Position numbers and translations under genes: made by a program
The notes under the pieces: model-generated
The model's database searches: none
What the model was told of the DNA's origin: nothing
What the model saw: only the letters and a program-made list of their open reading frames with translations
In this document: in pieces, positions 8,833 to 17,773 of the stretch
Layout of the letters: every line of letters starts with the position of its first letter
How positions within the stretch are numbered: position 1 is the stretch's first letter
NCBI GenBank assembly: GCA_047626725.1
Contig: JBLHSG010000016.1
Location: 1-64,000 of the forward strand
Origin: Ascidiaceihabitans sp034111945
GTDB taxonomy: Bacteria > Pseudomonadota > Alphaproteobacteria > Rhodobacterales > Rhodobacteraceae
Direction: 5' to 3'
Length of the DNA stretch: 64,000 bases

Positions 8833-9843
8833 CTAGTTGCGATCATCCACAGCATCATTTGCGTGTACAAATGCCGACGGCGATTGCCCCATGACGCGGG
8901 TAAATTCACGGTTAAAGTTGGATTTGGTGTTAAACCCGCTGCCCAACATGGCCTCGGTTACCGTGTCACCTGCGGTCAGACGTTCGCACGCATGACGAAT
9001 ACGAAACCCGTTCACATAGCGCGATACGTTTTCACCGTTGGCCCGGTTGATCGCCGCCGAAAGATGTTTGACCGGCACATGTAAGCGCCGCGCCAGTCGG
9101 GTCAGCGTCAATTCAGGATCTAGATACAGCCGGTCACGCGACATCAACGCGTCCAGTCGCGCGATCAATGCCGTGTCTTCTTCGGATGGGTTTGCGGCGA
9201 TTTGCGGGGGCTCTGCGTCTTTATCCAGTGCACCGTCAGCGTCGCGCGACAGGCTTAGCATCCCGATCCCAAGCAGGGTAAACGACGTAAACACACTTAT
9301 GATCAGCGGGCGCAACGCGCTGTACCCAAGGCCAAGCGCGACAGCGATCAAGATGTCCGAAAACGCCGACAGGATCAAAAGAACCGCGACGGCTTTCCAG
9401 ATGCGCGCAGGTAGCGGGCCTGCCTCTAGTCGGGCAAGGGGCAACGTGCCTTCGCGGTGCAAACGGATCAGAATGGCGACCCCGTAACCGGCAAAAATCG
9501 CAGGCAGCACAACGTCCAGCGTGACGGGGGCAAACAGCGTGCAGAATATCGTGAATGCGGGCCCAATCGCATGGAACATATCGCGTTTTGCATCAAACGG
9601 GCGCAGCGCTGCGGACTGAAACGTCAGCCATGCAAACACTGGCGCCACAACTGCTGTTATTGGCTGGATAATCGTCAGCGCCAATACCCCATAATGCTGG
9701 GTTAGCGAAATCACGAGCGCTTGGATCACGCAGGCCGCCAGCAACAGCAGGAACAACACAGACCGATCCTTGAGCACCGTATGACGCACCATCAAAAAGC
9801 CAAGGATCAAGGCCACAAAAACAGGAATGGGTAAAGTCAGCAT
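8833..9843 (-). CDS. Membrane-anchored AraC-family transcriptional regulator
   Basis: The 336-residue protein has an N-terminal half of about six or seven hydrophobic segments (roughly residues 1-205) and a C-terminal AraC/XylS DNA-binding domain (about 230-330; LTLTRLARRLHVPVKHLSAAINR as first helix-turn-helix, VTEAMLGSGFNTKSNFNREFTRVMGQSPSAF as second). The membrane half presumably senses a signal in the envelope; no ligand-binding domain is recognisable. No good Shine-Dalgarno precedes the ATG. It is transcribed divergently from a secreted hydrolase, and a tandem direct repeat lies in the 117-bp gap between them, so autoregulation and control of the hydrolase are likely. Confidence 0.8.
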   Translation of the reverse strand: MLTLPIPVFVALILGFLMVRHTVLKDRSVLFLLLLAACVIQALVISLTQHYGVLALTIIQPITAVVAPVFAWLTFQSAALRPFDAKRDMFHAIGPAFTIFCTLFAPVTLDVVLPAIFAGYGVAILIRLHREGTLPLARLEAGPLPARIWKAVAVLLILSAFSDILIAVALGLGYSALRPLIISVFTSFTLLGIGMLSLSRDADGALDKDAEPPQIAANPSEEDTALIARLDALMSRDRLYLDPELTLTRLARRLHVPVKHLSAAINRANGENVSRYVNGFRIRHACERLTAGDTVTEAMLGSGFNTKSNFNREFTRVMGQSPSAFVHANDAVDDRN

Positions 9844-9855
9844 AAATTTGAATTA

Positions 9856-9892
9856 GACCTATATCCGGTTTGGCGCGACCTAAAACCGGTTC
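9856..9892. promoter_or_regulatory. Direct-repeat operator, probable AraC-type site
   Basis: Two 16-bp half-sites, GACCTATATCCGGTTT (9856-9871) and GACCTAAAACCGGTTC (9877-9892), match at 13 of 16 positions and start 21 bp apart, two DNA turns. That arrangement is typical for AraC-family operators. The site begins 13 bp before the regulator's ATG and ends 68 bp before the hydrolase ATG. It also contains an inverted CCGGTTT/AAACCGG pair. Confidence 0.6.
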
Positions 9893-9960
9893 TAGGACGC
9901 GCGGCACGGCAAATTGCGCACAAAAGGGGGCATCTTTTTCGATCAATATGGAGATCATCG

Positions 9961-10980
9961 ATGAAACTTGCATGCCTTACCACCGCCATCAGCCTAGCCG
10001 TGGCATCCCCCGCATTTGCCGATCCGACAGTTGGATTTGACAGGTTTGAGGTTAACGCCGCGCACCGCGCCGGCCCTGTGGCGGCCGCCCTTTGGTCACC
10101 GGTTGGGCGACCAACCTATGCCGCACCCGTCGGGAAAAACGCGGTTTTCAAGGGTGTTGATGCCTACATTGGCGCGGCACTGCCCAACACAAAAATGCCG
10201 CTGATCGTTGTCTCGCATGGGTCGGGTAGCAGCATCGATGGCACCGCATGGTTGGCGGCGGGGCTTGCAGGGCGGGGTGCGTTGGTGTTGGTTTTGAACC
10301 ACCCCGGCACAACGTCGCGCGACAGTTCCCCACGCCGGACTGTACGACTGTCAGAACGCGCCGCCGATCTAAGCGCGGCATTAGATCACGTACTGGACGA
10401 TCCGTATTTTGCAGCGCGGATTGATGTGGATCACATTTCAGCCCTTGGATTTTCGCTGGGCGGGGCGACTGTTTTGGGCCTTGGCGGTTTACGCTATGAT
10501 CCAAAAGCGTACGCCGGTTTTTGCGAGGCCGCAGGCGACGCAGCCCAAGATTGCCTGTTTTTGGCGCGTGGTGGTGTGGATTTTGACAATCTGCCACCGC
10601 AGTTTTCTGCAGACATGAAAGATAACCGTTTCAGCCGTATTGTCGCGGTGGACCCCGGTTTTACGTATGCGGCAACGGTGCAAAGTGCGGCTGATCTGGA
10701 TCGTCCTGTACAGCTTGTTTCGCTGGGGGATACGTTTCCCTGGTTCACCGTTGATGTCCGGACCGAAGGCAGCGGGTTGGTCGATCTGTTGCCTAATGTG
10801 AACCACACGATCGTTCCAAACGCGCACCACTATTCGTTCCTGCCGTTGTGCACCAAAATCGCACCGCAATTGCTGATCGAAGAAGGCGAAGACCCGATTT
10901 GTGACGATCCAGAAGGGTGGGATCGCGCCACAGCACACGACGCATCCATCGCAGCAATCGCCGCGTTTCTGGAACTGTAA
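9961..10980 (+). CDS. Secreted alpha/beta hydrolase (dienelactone hydrolase/PAF-acetylhydrolase-like)
   Basis: The 339-residue protein starts with a Sec signal peptide (MKLACLTTAISLAVASPAFA, cleavage near residue 20), so it is periplasmic or secreted. The hydrolase fold shows VVSHGSGSS (oxyanion region), the nucleophile elbow GFSLGG, an acidic site in the VDPGFTY/VSLGDTFP region, and a late NAHHYSFLPLC histidine. Four or more cysteines suggest disulfides. It resembles predicted dienelactone hydrolases and lipase-like esterases; the substrate is unknown. The ATG follows GGAG at a good distance. It is divergent from the membrane AraC regulator, which probably controls it. Confidence 0.78.
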   Translation: MKLACLTTAISLAVASPAFADPTVGFDRFEVNAAHRAGPVAAALWSPVGRPTYAAPVGKNAVFKGVDAYIGAALPNTKMPLIVVSHGSGSSIDGTAWLAAGLAGRGALVLVLNHPGTTSRDSSPRRTVRLSERAADLSAALDHVLDDPYFAARIDVDHISALGFSLGGATVLGLGGLRYDPKAYAGFCEAAGDAAQDCLFLARGGVDFDNLPPQFSADMKDNRFSRIVAVDPGFTYAATVQSAADLDRPVQLVSLGDTFPWFTVDVRTEGSGLVDLLPNVNHTIVPNAHHYSFLPLCTKIAPQLLIEEGEDPICDDPEGWDRATAHDASIAAIAAFLEL

Positions 10981-11552
10981 AAAGTCTAAGTAGGCCACGA
11001 AAATGTCCATCATCGCCGCATTGGTTTACGTTAGTGCGGCGGTTTGATGTTGCCAAATCGGACGGCAAAATCGACGGTCCATAGCGCTATTTCGGGTGTA
11101 CAATTCATGGATTTTCTGCCGGTTTTGTAACGCCGTTTTCAGGTGCATTTCAGCAGAGAATTTTGAGGCCGTTTGGGTAGACAAAATTGTTGTTCGCGGG
11201 TCGGTTTCGACACCTAAAAAAACCCTTAAAACGTGTGTAATTCAACGCCCGCGTGCGGTGATTGTAAGTCATGCAGTGCGCCACGTAACTACCTATAGTA
11301 GAATGATAATTATGTTTTTGACGCGAAACGGCATGTTGTGAAAAACGGATCAACTGGGGATGATTCTATTGAACTGCGCGCCATCGCATATTGTCGTGGT
11401 TAATCGCCTATTCAAATTCGTCTTTATTAGTCGAAAAAGTCAGCATTGTCGCGGGGGTAGGAACAGTCGCATCCCAATAATTGACAAAACGTTAACGCGC
11501 CAATAATTCTAGTGCCTTATTTATGACATAAATTAATCTGGGGATTTTAATC
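10981..11552. other. 572-bp intergenic region between hydrolase and RTX gene
   Basis: This stretch is more AT-rich than its surroundings. It holds a possible weak terminator at 11014-11041 (CGCCGCA/TGCGGCG arms, no U-run) behind the hydrolase and a strong promoter at 11481-11509 for the RTX gene. Open frames in between (for example 11096-11341 plus and 11150-11353 minus) have no ribosome site and no recognisable protein, so I call no gene here. Confidence 0.55.
11481..11509 (+). promoter_or_regulatory. Sigma-70 promoter of the RTX gene
   Basis: TTGACA (11481-11486) and TAATTC (11504-11509) are separated by exactly 17 bp. Transcription would start near 11516, giving a leader of about 36 nt that includes GGGGA before the ATG at 11553. 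Confidence 0.6.
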
Positions 11553-13226
11553 ATGTTTTTTTTACTCACTCTTTTAGGGGTCGCGGCGGGTTCGGTATTT
11601 GTTGCCACGTCCGACTCTGACGAAGTTGTCGGCACACAAGAAGACGACAACGTATCGGGCGGCGAGGGCGACGACGTGCTACGTGGCCAACGCGGCGCCG
11701 ATTTGCTGTCTGGCGATGCGGGCGACGATTTTATCACCGGATCCTGGGGCCACGATACGCTGTCGGGCGACGAGGGAAACGATTCACTATTTGGCGCACG
11801 CAATGATGACATGCTTTCGGGCGGCGAGGGCGACGACAGCCTGCGCGGTGGCACAGGCCAAGACGTGCTTGATGGGGGCGAGGGCAATGACTACGTGCAC
11901 GGCGACGCCGGCCGCGATGTTGTTTCAGGCGGCGCGGGCGATGACGTCGTTTTTGGCGGGGCTGGCACAGATGAATTGTACGGCAACGACGGAAACGACA
12001 CATTAGGCGGGAACCGTGGCCACGACACCTTGGACGGTGGCACTGGCGATGACATCCTTGCAGGCGACACTGGCATTGACATATTGAACGGCGGTTTGGG
12101 CGATGACACGCTGTTTGGTGGCGCGGCGGACGGATCACTGGATACATCCGACAACGTTCTAGACGGCGGCGCGGGTGATGATGTTCTGAACATTGCAGGC
12201 ACCGGCACGGCGACGGGCGGCGTGGGCGACGACGTCTTTTCGCTTTTGAAAGGTGGCACTGATTTTGGCACGATTACCGATTTTGATGCGGCGAATGACA
12301 GCATTGTTGTGCAGGTTGAAGTCGGCGAAGTTGTTACGCTTGCCAGTCAGACAGTGGGTGAAAGTGGCCTGGAATTAGAACTGTCCAATGGCGCCGTGGT
12401 GACTTTGGCCGGTTTGAGCGACGCGATTGACGAGAGTGACATAACCTTTGTTGAAACGCCTGATGCACCGGCTGAGCCTGAAACGCCAGTCGAACCGGAG
12501 ACACCAGTTGAGCCTGAAACGCCAGTTGAGCCAGAAACACCGGTTGAGTCAGAGCTGTTCCAGTACAATGATGCTGACGGTCAAAGCACAAACCTAACGC
12601 TAGAACCTGGTCCAAGCCTCGTGAATATGAACGATGGCGATGACACGGTAACGGGTGCTGCGGGCGATGATTCCATCCGCGCAGGTTCCGGCGATGACAT
12701 GCTGAACGGCGGCGAAGGCAATGACGATCTAAAGGGCAACCGGGGCGAAGACACGATCCTTGGCGGCGCGGGCGATGACCTTGTTGGTGGCGGCGACGAT
12801 GATGACGTCCTGAGCGGTGGCGAAGGCAGTGACCGTATTTCCGGCAACGACGGCGACGACATGCTGTACAGCACCGATGCAACCACGTCAGACGCCAATG
12901 CGGACAGTCTGTTCGGCGGTGCTGGTGACGATGTGCTGGTGCTGGGCGCTGGTGACACGGGCACAGGCGGCGGCGGTGCTGATGCCTTTACTGTGGCGTC
13001 GGATGTGTTTGGCGCGACCAGCAACATCACTGTTTCAGATTTTAATCCTGCCGAGGATGGAATTGTCATTCAGCTTGCAACAGGTGAAGAAGGTATCACG
13101 GTCAGCGAACAGGCTGTGGTTGCGGGTAACTTGGTGATCACCTTGTCCAACGGCGCGGCTGTGACGCTGAGCAATGTGGATGCGGCGATCAACGTCGATA
13201 CTCTGGTCAGCTTCGTCGAGGTTTGA
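11553..13226 (+). CDS. RTX-type calcium-binding protein with two duplicated modules
   Basis: The 557-residue protein begins with a short hydrophobic stretch (MFFLLTLLGVAAGSVFVATS), possibly a membrane anchor. Residues about 25-215 are a long array of GGxGxD nonapeptides (for example GGEGDDVLRGQRGADLL), which fold as calcium-binding parallel beta-rolls. A beta-rich domain of about 85 residues follows, then an EPETPV x4 linker, a second shorter RTX block (about 360-460) and a second copy of the beta domain. The two beta domains share the pattern TI(T)DF-x-AxD-IVxQ and LSNGAxVTL. The role is unknown; such proteins are usually secreted or surface bound. No type I exporter genes are adjacent. Confidence 0.85.
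   Translation: MFFLLTLLGVAAGSVFVATSDSDEVVGTQEDDNVSGGEGDDVLRGQRGADLLSGDAGDDFITGSWGHDTLSGDEGNDSLFGARNDDMLSGGEGDDSLRGGTGQDVLDGGEGNDYVHGDAGRDVVSGGAGDDVVFGGAGTDELYGNDGNDTLGGNRGHDTLDGGTGDDILAGDTGIDILNGGLGDDTLFGGAADGSLDTSDNVLDGGAGDDVLNIAGTGTATGGVGDDVFSLLKGGTDFGTITDFDAANDSIVVQVEVGEVVTLASQTVGESGLELELSNGAVVTLAGLSDAIDESDITFVETPDAPAEPETPVEPETPVEPETPVEPETPVESELFQYNDADGQSTNLTLEPGPSLVNMNDGDDTVTGAAGDDSIRAGSGDDMLNGGEGNDDLKGNRGEDTILGGAGDDLVGGGDDDDVLSGGEGSDRISGNDGDDMLYSTDATTSDANADSLFGGAGDDVLVLGAGDTGTGGGGADAFTVASDVFGATSNITVSDFNPAEDGIVIQLATGEEGITVSEQAVVAGNLVITLSNGAAVTLSNVDAAINVDTLVSFVEV
12474..12545 (+). repeat. Four 18-bp tandem repeats encoding the EPETPV linker
   Basis: Units begin at 12474, 12492, 12510 and 12528 and encode EPETPV four times, followed by a fifth degenerate start. 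Synonymous differences between units show they are not newly slipped copies. The segment forms a Pro/Glu-rich spacer between the two modules of the RTX protein. Confidence 0.85.
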
Positions 13227-13238
13227 TGTAAACACATG

Positions 13239-13264
13239 TGACCCGGGTCGATTGATCCGGGTCA
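13239..13264 (+). terminator. Hairpin after the RTX gene
   Basis: TGACCCGG and CCGGGTCA form a perfect 8-bp stem around a 10-nt loop, 13 bp after the RTX stop. The following U-run is weak (TTTG), so termination may be partial. Confidence 0.45.
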
Positions 13265-13487
13265 TTTGAAAGGCGTCTCTCGTCGTGATCGTTTGGACCA
13301 GCTGGGCAACCATGTTGGTGTAGATTTTTAACTAAAGAGAGAGCACGGCCAAAGGACTTCCTTAAGTCTTATAATCCATATTATGTTAAATAAAGATTGA
13401 TGTAAAAAACGGCCCCACATAGCGATACGCGCAGCACTATCGTTTTAAATCAATACGTTCCGATCATCACCTAAAGTAACAGTGAAC

Positions 13488-14045
13488 CTACAGCCCGTCT
13501 TTTGCGACAATACGTGCCAATTGCATAATGATACGCCCACGTGCTGCGGCGATTGCTGCTGGGCCTGCTTCTGGATCAAAAGGTTCGCTTAGTCGAAAGA
13601 AACCGGATTTGTCGCGCTGACCTTCGTAGGACGTGACAAAGTACTGACCTGACGCGCGAAACGTTCCATCGGCACTGGCCAGTAGTTCTTCGATCCGAAC
13701 CTCTAGACGTGCTTGCGCGGATTGATCAAACGGCCACGGTTCTGCGGCAATGCGTGCGCCGGTCAATTCGGCCAGATTACGGCTCAGCTCAAGCGAGATC
13801 GCGCGCACAGGAATGTCGGCCCACAGCACATCGGCAGAACTGGACAGCGCCCCATCTAACCCTTGGATGTGGATTTCTTCGGCCGCGGCATACGACGGCA
13901 ACGACACCTCGCGCACCTCGACAGATCGCAGCGTTGTTCTGATTTTATCGCCAGCCGTCGGTGCGGTGACCGGATACAATTTGGCCGGAGTCGAACACGC
14001 ACCAAGGCATGCGACGGCGACAAAAAGGAAAGTATGCAGTTTCAT
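13488..14045 (-). CDS. pqiC: PqiC-like outer-membrane lipoprotein
   Basis: The 185-residue protein has a lipoprotein signal (MKLHTFLFVAVACLGAC, lipidated Cys near residue 17) and the YPVTAP and VRAISLELSRNLAEL pattern of the ABC-transport auxiliary lipoprotein family that includes PqiC. It should sit on the inner leaflet of the outer membrane and cap the PqiB tunnel that carries lipids between the two membranes. It is the last gene of pqiA-pqiA'-pqiB-pqiC, 1 bp after pqiB. Confidence 0.82.
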   Translation of the reverse strand: MKLHTFLFVAVACLGACSTPAKLYPVTAPTAGDKIRTTLRSVEVREVSLPSYAAAEEIHIQGLDGALSSSADVLWADIPVRAISLELSRNLAELTGARIAAEPWPFDQSAQARLEVRIEELLASADGTFRASGQYFVTSYEGQRDKSGFFRLSEPFDPEAGPAAIAAARGRIIMQLARIVAKDGL

Positions 14046-14046
14046 A

Positions 14047-16476
14047 TCAGCGTCCTAGCAATAGCGAATTCGGGTTGCGTTGAATGGTACGCGCCAGCGC
14101 GGTGATCGCGTCGGCGGCTTTTTGAATGTCACGCATGGCGTCGCGCGCGCTGCGGTTCACTTCGGATGTGCCATCATAACTTTGGAGCGTCGTTGTCGCC
14201 TGCCCCAGCACCGCGTTCAAACGCGCTACCAAGGCTGGCAAACTTTCGGTCGATTTGGCAACAGCGTCCGCCGCGTTTCCGACAGATGCCAAGGCGCGGT
14301 TGGTATTTTCGATCGCACCACCTGCGCGCAATTCAGCCAGCGTGATGCGCACTTCATCCAATGCAGCAGACAGTGACGCGGGCAATTTTGCGGTGTCATC
14401 TGACCCGATCAACTGTTCGGCGGCTTGCAATACGTCGCTCGCTGATTGCACCAAACCTTCGATATTCATTCCGTCAGCTTTGACTGCCAGCGCGTCGAAT
14501 TTTTCGATCAACGCGGGGATTCCAGCGACGGCTGTGTCGGCTGAATTTGCGGCTTTGGCTGCGGCGTCCAGCGCACTGGTGAGGTTGGTGACAACCTGTT
14601 GGGTTTCGATATCAACCAACAGTGTTTCGATTTGGGCCAGCGTCGCATTTAAACGCACCGGGATTTGTTGGGTTTCACTGGCACCCACAAGGCTGCGCAC
14701 ATCGGCGATCAAGGCGGTCAAATCGTCGTTTGTAACCAATGTGTTGGCCGATGTGACCAACGTGTTGGCATTGCCAAGCACGGCTTCGACATCTAGCGCC
14801 TCGGCTTTGGCAGCGACCGCCTCGATACGTGTGATCAGGTCAGGAACGCCCGCGATTGCGGTATCGACGCCGGACGCTGTCGCGCTGGCCGCTTGCAATG
14901 TTTCGCCCAATTTACGGATGGTTTGTTCGGTGACAACTTGGGCAAAGACGGTTTCCATCTGAGTGATTGCACCGTTGATTTGCGCCAACGTGTCGCCAAT
15001 TTGTGATGGGATCGCCTGAATTTCTGGCGCGCCAACCAACCCACGGACATCGCCAATCAGATCACTAACCTGTTGCGGGGTTTCGCGCAGTGCGTCGTCT
15101 GAAACCAGCGCATTTGTCGACTTCATCACGTCGATAATGCTGGTCATCAGTTCTTCGATTGGCAGGTTGTTGATACGGGTAAACACGCCTTCGGCAGTTG
15201 CCCCCACGTCGCTAATCGCGCTTTCGGTGACGGGCATAATCGGGAACGGATTACCGGCAATAATCATGGCCGTTGTCGCGTTTGGATCCTTAAGCAGCTC
15301 TACTTTAAGACCACCAGTCAGGATGCTGGCCGAGGCAAGGCGCGCGCGCAAACCGTCTTGGACCTGTTCGCGGAAAAACGTGAGCGCGTTTTGCGGCGTT
15401 GCATCGGTGGCAAGCCCCAAACGCGCGGGCTGAATGGCGATTGATGCGTTCAAACGCACACGCGAGTCGCCAAAGATTGTGCGATCAACAACCCCCGTCA
15501 AATTGGTGATTTCGCCGATCTTTAGACCCTTTAATTCAACAGGTGCCCCAACCGCCAATCCGGCGATATTGTCTGCAAAAATCACCGTCATATCCAGCGT
15601 TTCAACGTCTGATGCATTAAACACGCTGGACCGCGCCTTGGCCTCGCCGCTGAACACCTCGAACACGTATCCGTCTTGCACCGGATCGCCGCCAGAAATG
15701 ATGGTATCAAAGGTCAAACCACCGGCCAAAAGTGCCGCAACCGATTTAAAATCAACCTCGGCGCCGCCTGGCCCCACGCTGAATTCAAACCCGGACACAT
15801 CCCAAAACCGCGTGTTTTCGGACAACAGATTGCGGTGTTTGTCGAAAATGATCGCTTCGGCCACAGCAAAGCTGCCGTTTGCGGCGATGCGCGCCTGCCC
15901 GATCCGGCCGACTTCGATGCCACGAAACAGGATTGGCGAATTGTCATTTAATGCCGTTCCCGGACCGGATCGTAGCGTGATTTGCAGACCACCTTGGCCC
16001 GGTCGGATCAGAGGAACCTCGTTTAAGCCCTTGAAACCATTGGTCGCGCCGCCTGATTTGCCGTCCCATGACCCTTCGATGAACACGCCGCTCAGCACGG
16101 TGTCCAAACCGCTGATGCCTTGGGTTGTGACCTCAGGGCGCACCACCCAAAACTGTGCGGATTCGTCAACAAATGGTGCGATGTCTTTGTCCAAACGCAC
16201 TTCGACCAACACTTGATCCAGTGACTTCGAAAACTTGACCTTTTCGACCTTGCCAACAGTCACATCGCGAAACCGCAATTCGGTTTGACCAGCCGATACC
16301 CCTGCCCCGTTTTCAAAGGCGATTTCGATCAGCGGACCACGGCTGGAATACGACTGCCACGCAACAGCCAGCGCAATAATCAGCGCCAAAACCGGAATGA
16401 TCCAGACAATCGAAAACCTGCTACGCCAAGACGTTTTTGTGGTTTCAATTTGAACAGGTGGCGGCAGGTCGGTCAT
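14047..16476 (-). CDS. pqiB: PqiB-like MCE protein with extended repeat C-terminus
   Basis: The 809-residue protein has one N-terminal transmembrane helix (about residues 20-42) and three MCE/MlaD domains (roughly 45-135, 160-240 and 290-400) with the typical EIAFENGAGVSAGQTELRFRDVTVGKV opening. It is much longer than E. coli PqiB (about 546). The extra C-terminal part (about 450-800) consists of roughly three helical repeats: the segment GAPEIQAIPSQIGDTLAQI at 482 recurs as GASETQQIPVRLNATLAQI at 598 and, degenerate, near 698. MCE proteins form hexameric tunnels for lipid transport across the periplasm. It overlaps pqiA' by 4 nt. Confidence 0.87.
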   Translation of the reverse strand: MTDLPPPVQIETTKTSWRSRFSIVWIIPVLALIIALAVAWQSYSSRGPLIEIAFENGAGVSAGQTELRFRDVTVGKVEKVKFSKSLDQVLVEVRLDKDIAPFVDESAQFWVVRPEVTTQGISGLDTVLSGVFIEGSWDGKSGGATNGFKGLNEVPLIRPGQGGLQITLRSGPGTALNDNSPILFRGIEVGRIGQARIAANGSFAVAEAIIFDKHRNLLSENTRFWDVSGFEFSVGPGGAEVDFKSVAALLAGGLTFDTIISGGDPVQDGYVFEVFSGEAKARSSVFNASDVETLDMTVIFADNIAGLAVGAPVELKGLKIGEITNLTGVVDRTIFGDSRVRLNASIAIQPARLGLATDATPQNALTFFREQVQDGLRARLASASILTGGLKVELLKDPNATTAMIIAGNPFPIMPVTESAISDVGATAEGVFTRINNLPIEELMTSIIDVMKSTNALVSDDALRETPQQVSDLIGDVRGLVGAPEIQAIPSQIGDTLAQINGAITQMETVFAQVVTEQTIRKLGETLQAASATASGVDTAIAGVPDLITRIEAVAAKAEALDVEAVLGNANTLVTSANTLVTNDDLTALIADVRSLVGASETQQIPVRLNATLAQIETLLVDIETQQVVTNLTSALDAAAKAANSADTAVAGIPALIEKFDALAVKADGMNIEGLVQSASDVLQAAEQLIGSDDTAKLPASLSAALDEVRITLAELRAGGAIENTNRALASVGNAADAVAKSTESLPALVARLNAVLGQATTTLQSYDGTSEVNRSARDAMRDIQKAADAITALARTIQRNPNSLLLGR

Positions 16477-17153
16477 TCAGATTTATCCCCAGAAACATCG
16501 TAAATCATTCGCGGATCAAAGCTTTGGGCTGAGAGCATCGTGAATATAACAGAGAGAGCAAAAAACAGGCTGGCAGGCCCGGGGTTGATAGAAGCGAGAG
16601 CGTTTAACTGCACCAATGACGACAGGATCGCAACGACAAACACATCGATCATCGACCAGCGACCAATGTATTCGACGACCTCTAGCATGCGGTGCCGTTG
16701 ATGGTTTGCGACCTTCGGGCCCCTGTTTTGAACGCTTAACGCCAGAAACGCGACGGCCATAAATTTGCCCACAGGAATAAGCACGCTGGCGATCAGAATA
16801 ATCGCGGCGATGCCATAGGCGTGGTGGTGCATCAGCTCAATTGCGCCGCCGACAATTGTGTCTTCTTGGGTTTGAAACAAGGTGCGCGTGCGCAACATCG
16901 GGTACATATTGGCGGGAATGTAGCAGATCAGCCCGACGATCCAGAACGCCCAGACCCGTTGCAGGCTTTTGTCCATCCGCGCCGAAACACGTGCGCCGCA
17001 CCGCGTGCATTGTGTGGTGCCTTGAGGCCATACTTTGGTGCAGCGACGACAGGCAACAACCCCCAGATCAACGGCCCGTGGTGGCGTGATTATGCCCACC
17101 GTGCCTGACGTTCCGAGTTCGGATCCAACGCGTTCCATACTGTCCATCTGCAC
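16473..17153 (-). CDS. pqiA: PqiA-like membrane protein, second half-protein
   Basis: About 226 residues with a zinc-ribbon-like CRRC...CTRC pair near residue 36 and four predicted transmembrane segments after it, the fold of one half of E. coli PqiA (about 417 residues in one chain). It probably works with PqiB in lipid transport. The ATG at 17153 would overlap the upstream gene by 64 nt; a GTG at 17099 (GIITPPRAVDLG), which overlaps it by only 10 nt, is a reasonable alternative start. The product of the preceding gene supplies the other PqiA half. Confidence 0.8.
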   Translation of the reverse strand: MQMDSMERVGSELGTSGTVGIITPPRAVDLGVVACRRCTKVWPQGTTQCTRCGARVSARMDKSLQRVWAFWIVGLICYIPANMYPMLRTRTLFQTQEDTIVGGAIELMHHHAYGIAAIILIASVLIPVGKFMAVAFLALSVQNRGPKVANHQRHRMLEVVEYIGRWSMIDVFVVAILSSLVQLNALASINPGPASLFFALSVIFTMLSAQSFDPRMIYDVSGDKSE

Positions 17154-17767
17154 ATAAACCGGTCTTGAATGACCACCAAAATAACGAGCGCTGCAAACAT
17201 GTAAAACGCAGGCCCCATCGCAATATCGGCCAAATCAGCGACCTTTATCAAGGCCACAGCGCACCCAAGTGCAAATATTTCTGCCATCGACCATGGGCGC
17301 AATGCCTCGGATAGGCGAAACGCTTGCATCGCGTGACGCGCAGGCGGTCGATCACGCACCATCGGGATCAGCACATACAGCACCAAAATCACGCGGGTCA
17401 GCGGCACCACCATAATCAGCGCGGCGGTGCACAATGCCAAAAACACCAGCGGCCCACCCTGAAACGCAAGGGCAGCATCAAGGATCGAAACCGCATTGGT
17501 ATTGCCCGCCGCAGTGATCGACAAAAACGGAAAAACCGACGCGGCAAGGATCAGGATCATGACCGCCAGCGACACCGCGATAATCTGCAAACCGGCACGC
17601 CGACGCGGCGCAATCAGCACCGTATGACACTGCGTACAGACCGCGCGTTCGCCATTTTCGGGGCGCACGATCTGATAGACGGCATCACACTGCGGGCAGA
17701 CAATTAGATTGTCTTGTCGCAGCGGTTGCGCCGTGTGCTGTGTCTGAATTGGCGGTAAATCGCTCAT
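17090..17767 (-). CDS. pqiA: PqiA-like membrane protein, first half-protein
   Basis: The 225-residue protein has a CPQC...CTQC zinc-ribbon-like pair (residues about 24-45) and four hydrophobic segments; it matches one PqiA domain. It is the first gene of the pqi operon. A consensus promoter places the transcription start on the A of its ATG, so the message may be leaderless. Paralogy with the next gene indicates that the two-domain PqiA is split into separate chains in this lineage. Confidence 0.82.
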   Translation of the reverse strand: MSDLPPIQTQHTAQPLRQDNLIVCPQCDAVYQIVRPENGERAVCTQCHTVLIAPRRRAGLQIIAVSLAVMILILAASVFPFLSITAAGNTNAVSILDAALAFQGGPLVFLALCTAALIMVVPLTRVILVLYVLIPMVRDRPPARHAMQAFRLSEALRPWSMAEIFALGCAVALIKVADLADIAMGPAFYMFAALVILVVIQDRFMCRWTVWNALDPNSERQARWA

Positions 17768-17773
17768 ACTCTT

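Noticed and set aside
11096..11341. Plus-strand 81-codon frame in the gap before the RTX gene
   Set aside because: No ribosome site, no recognisable protein, AT-rich context; the strong promoter lies downstream of it.
11734..12147. Long minus-strand open frame inside the RTX gene (and a 182-codon one at 12334-12882)
   Set aside because: They are antisense shadows of a biased repeat-rich gene; the translations are dominated by Arg, His and Cys and show no domain or ribosome site.
12474..12545. 18-bp tandem repeats as a CRISPR-like array
   Set aside because: The units are contiguous without spacers and encode an in-frame protein linker.
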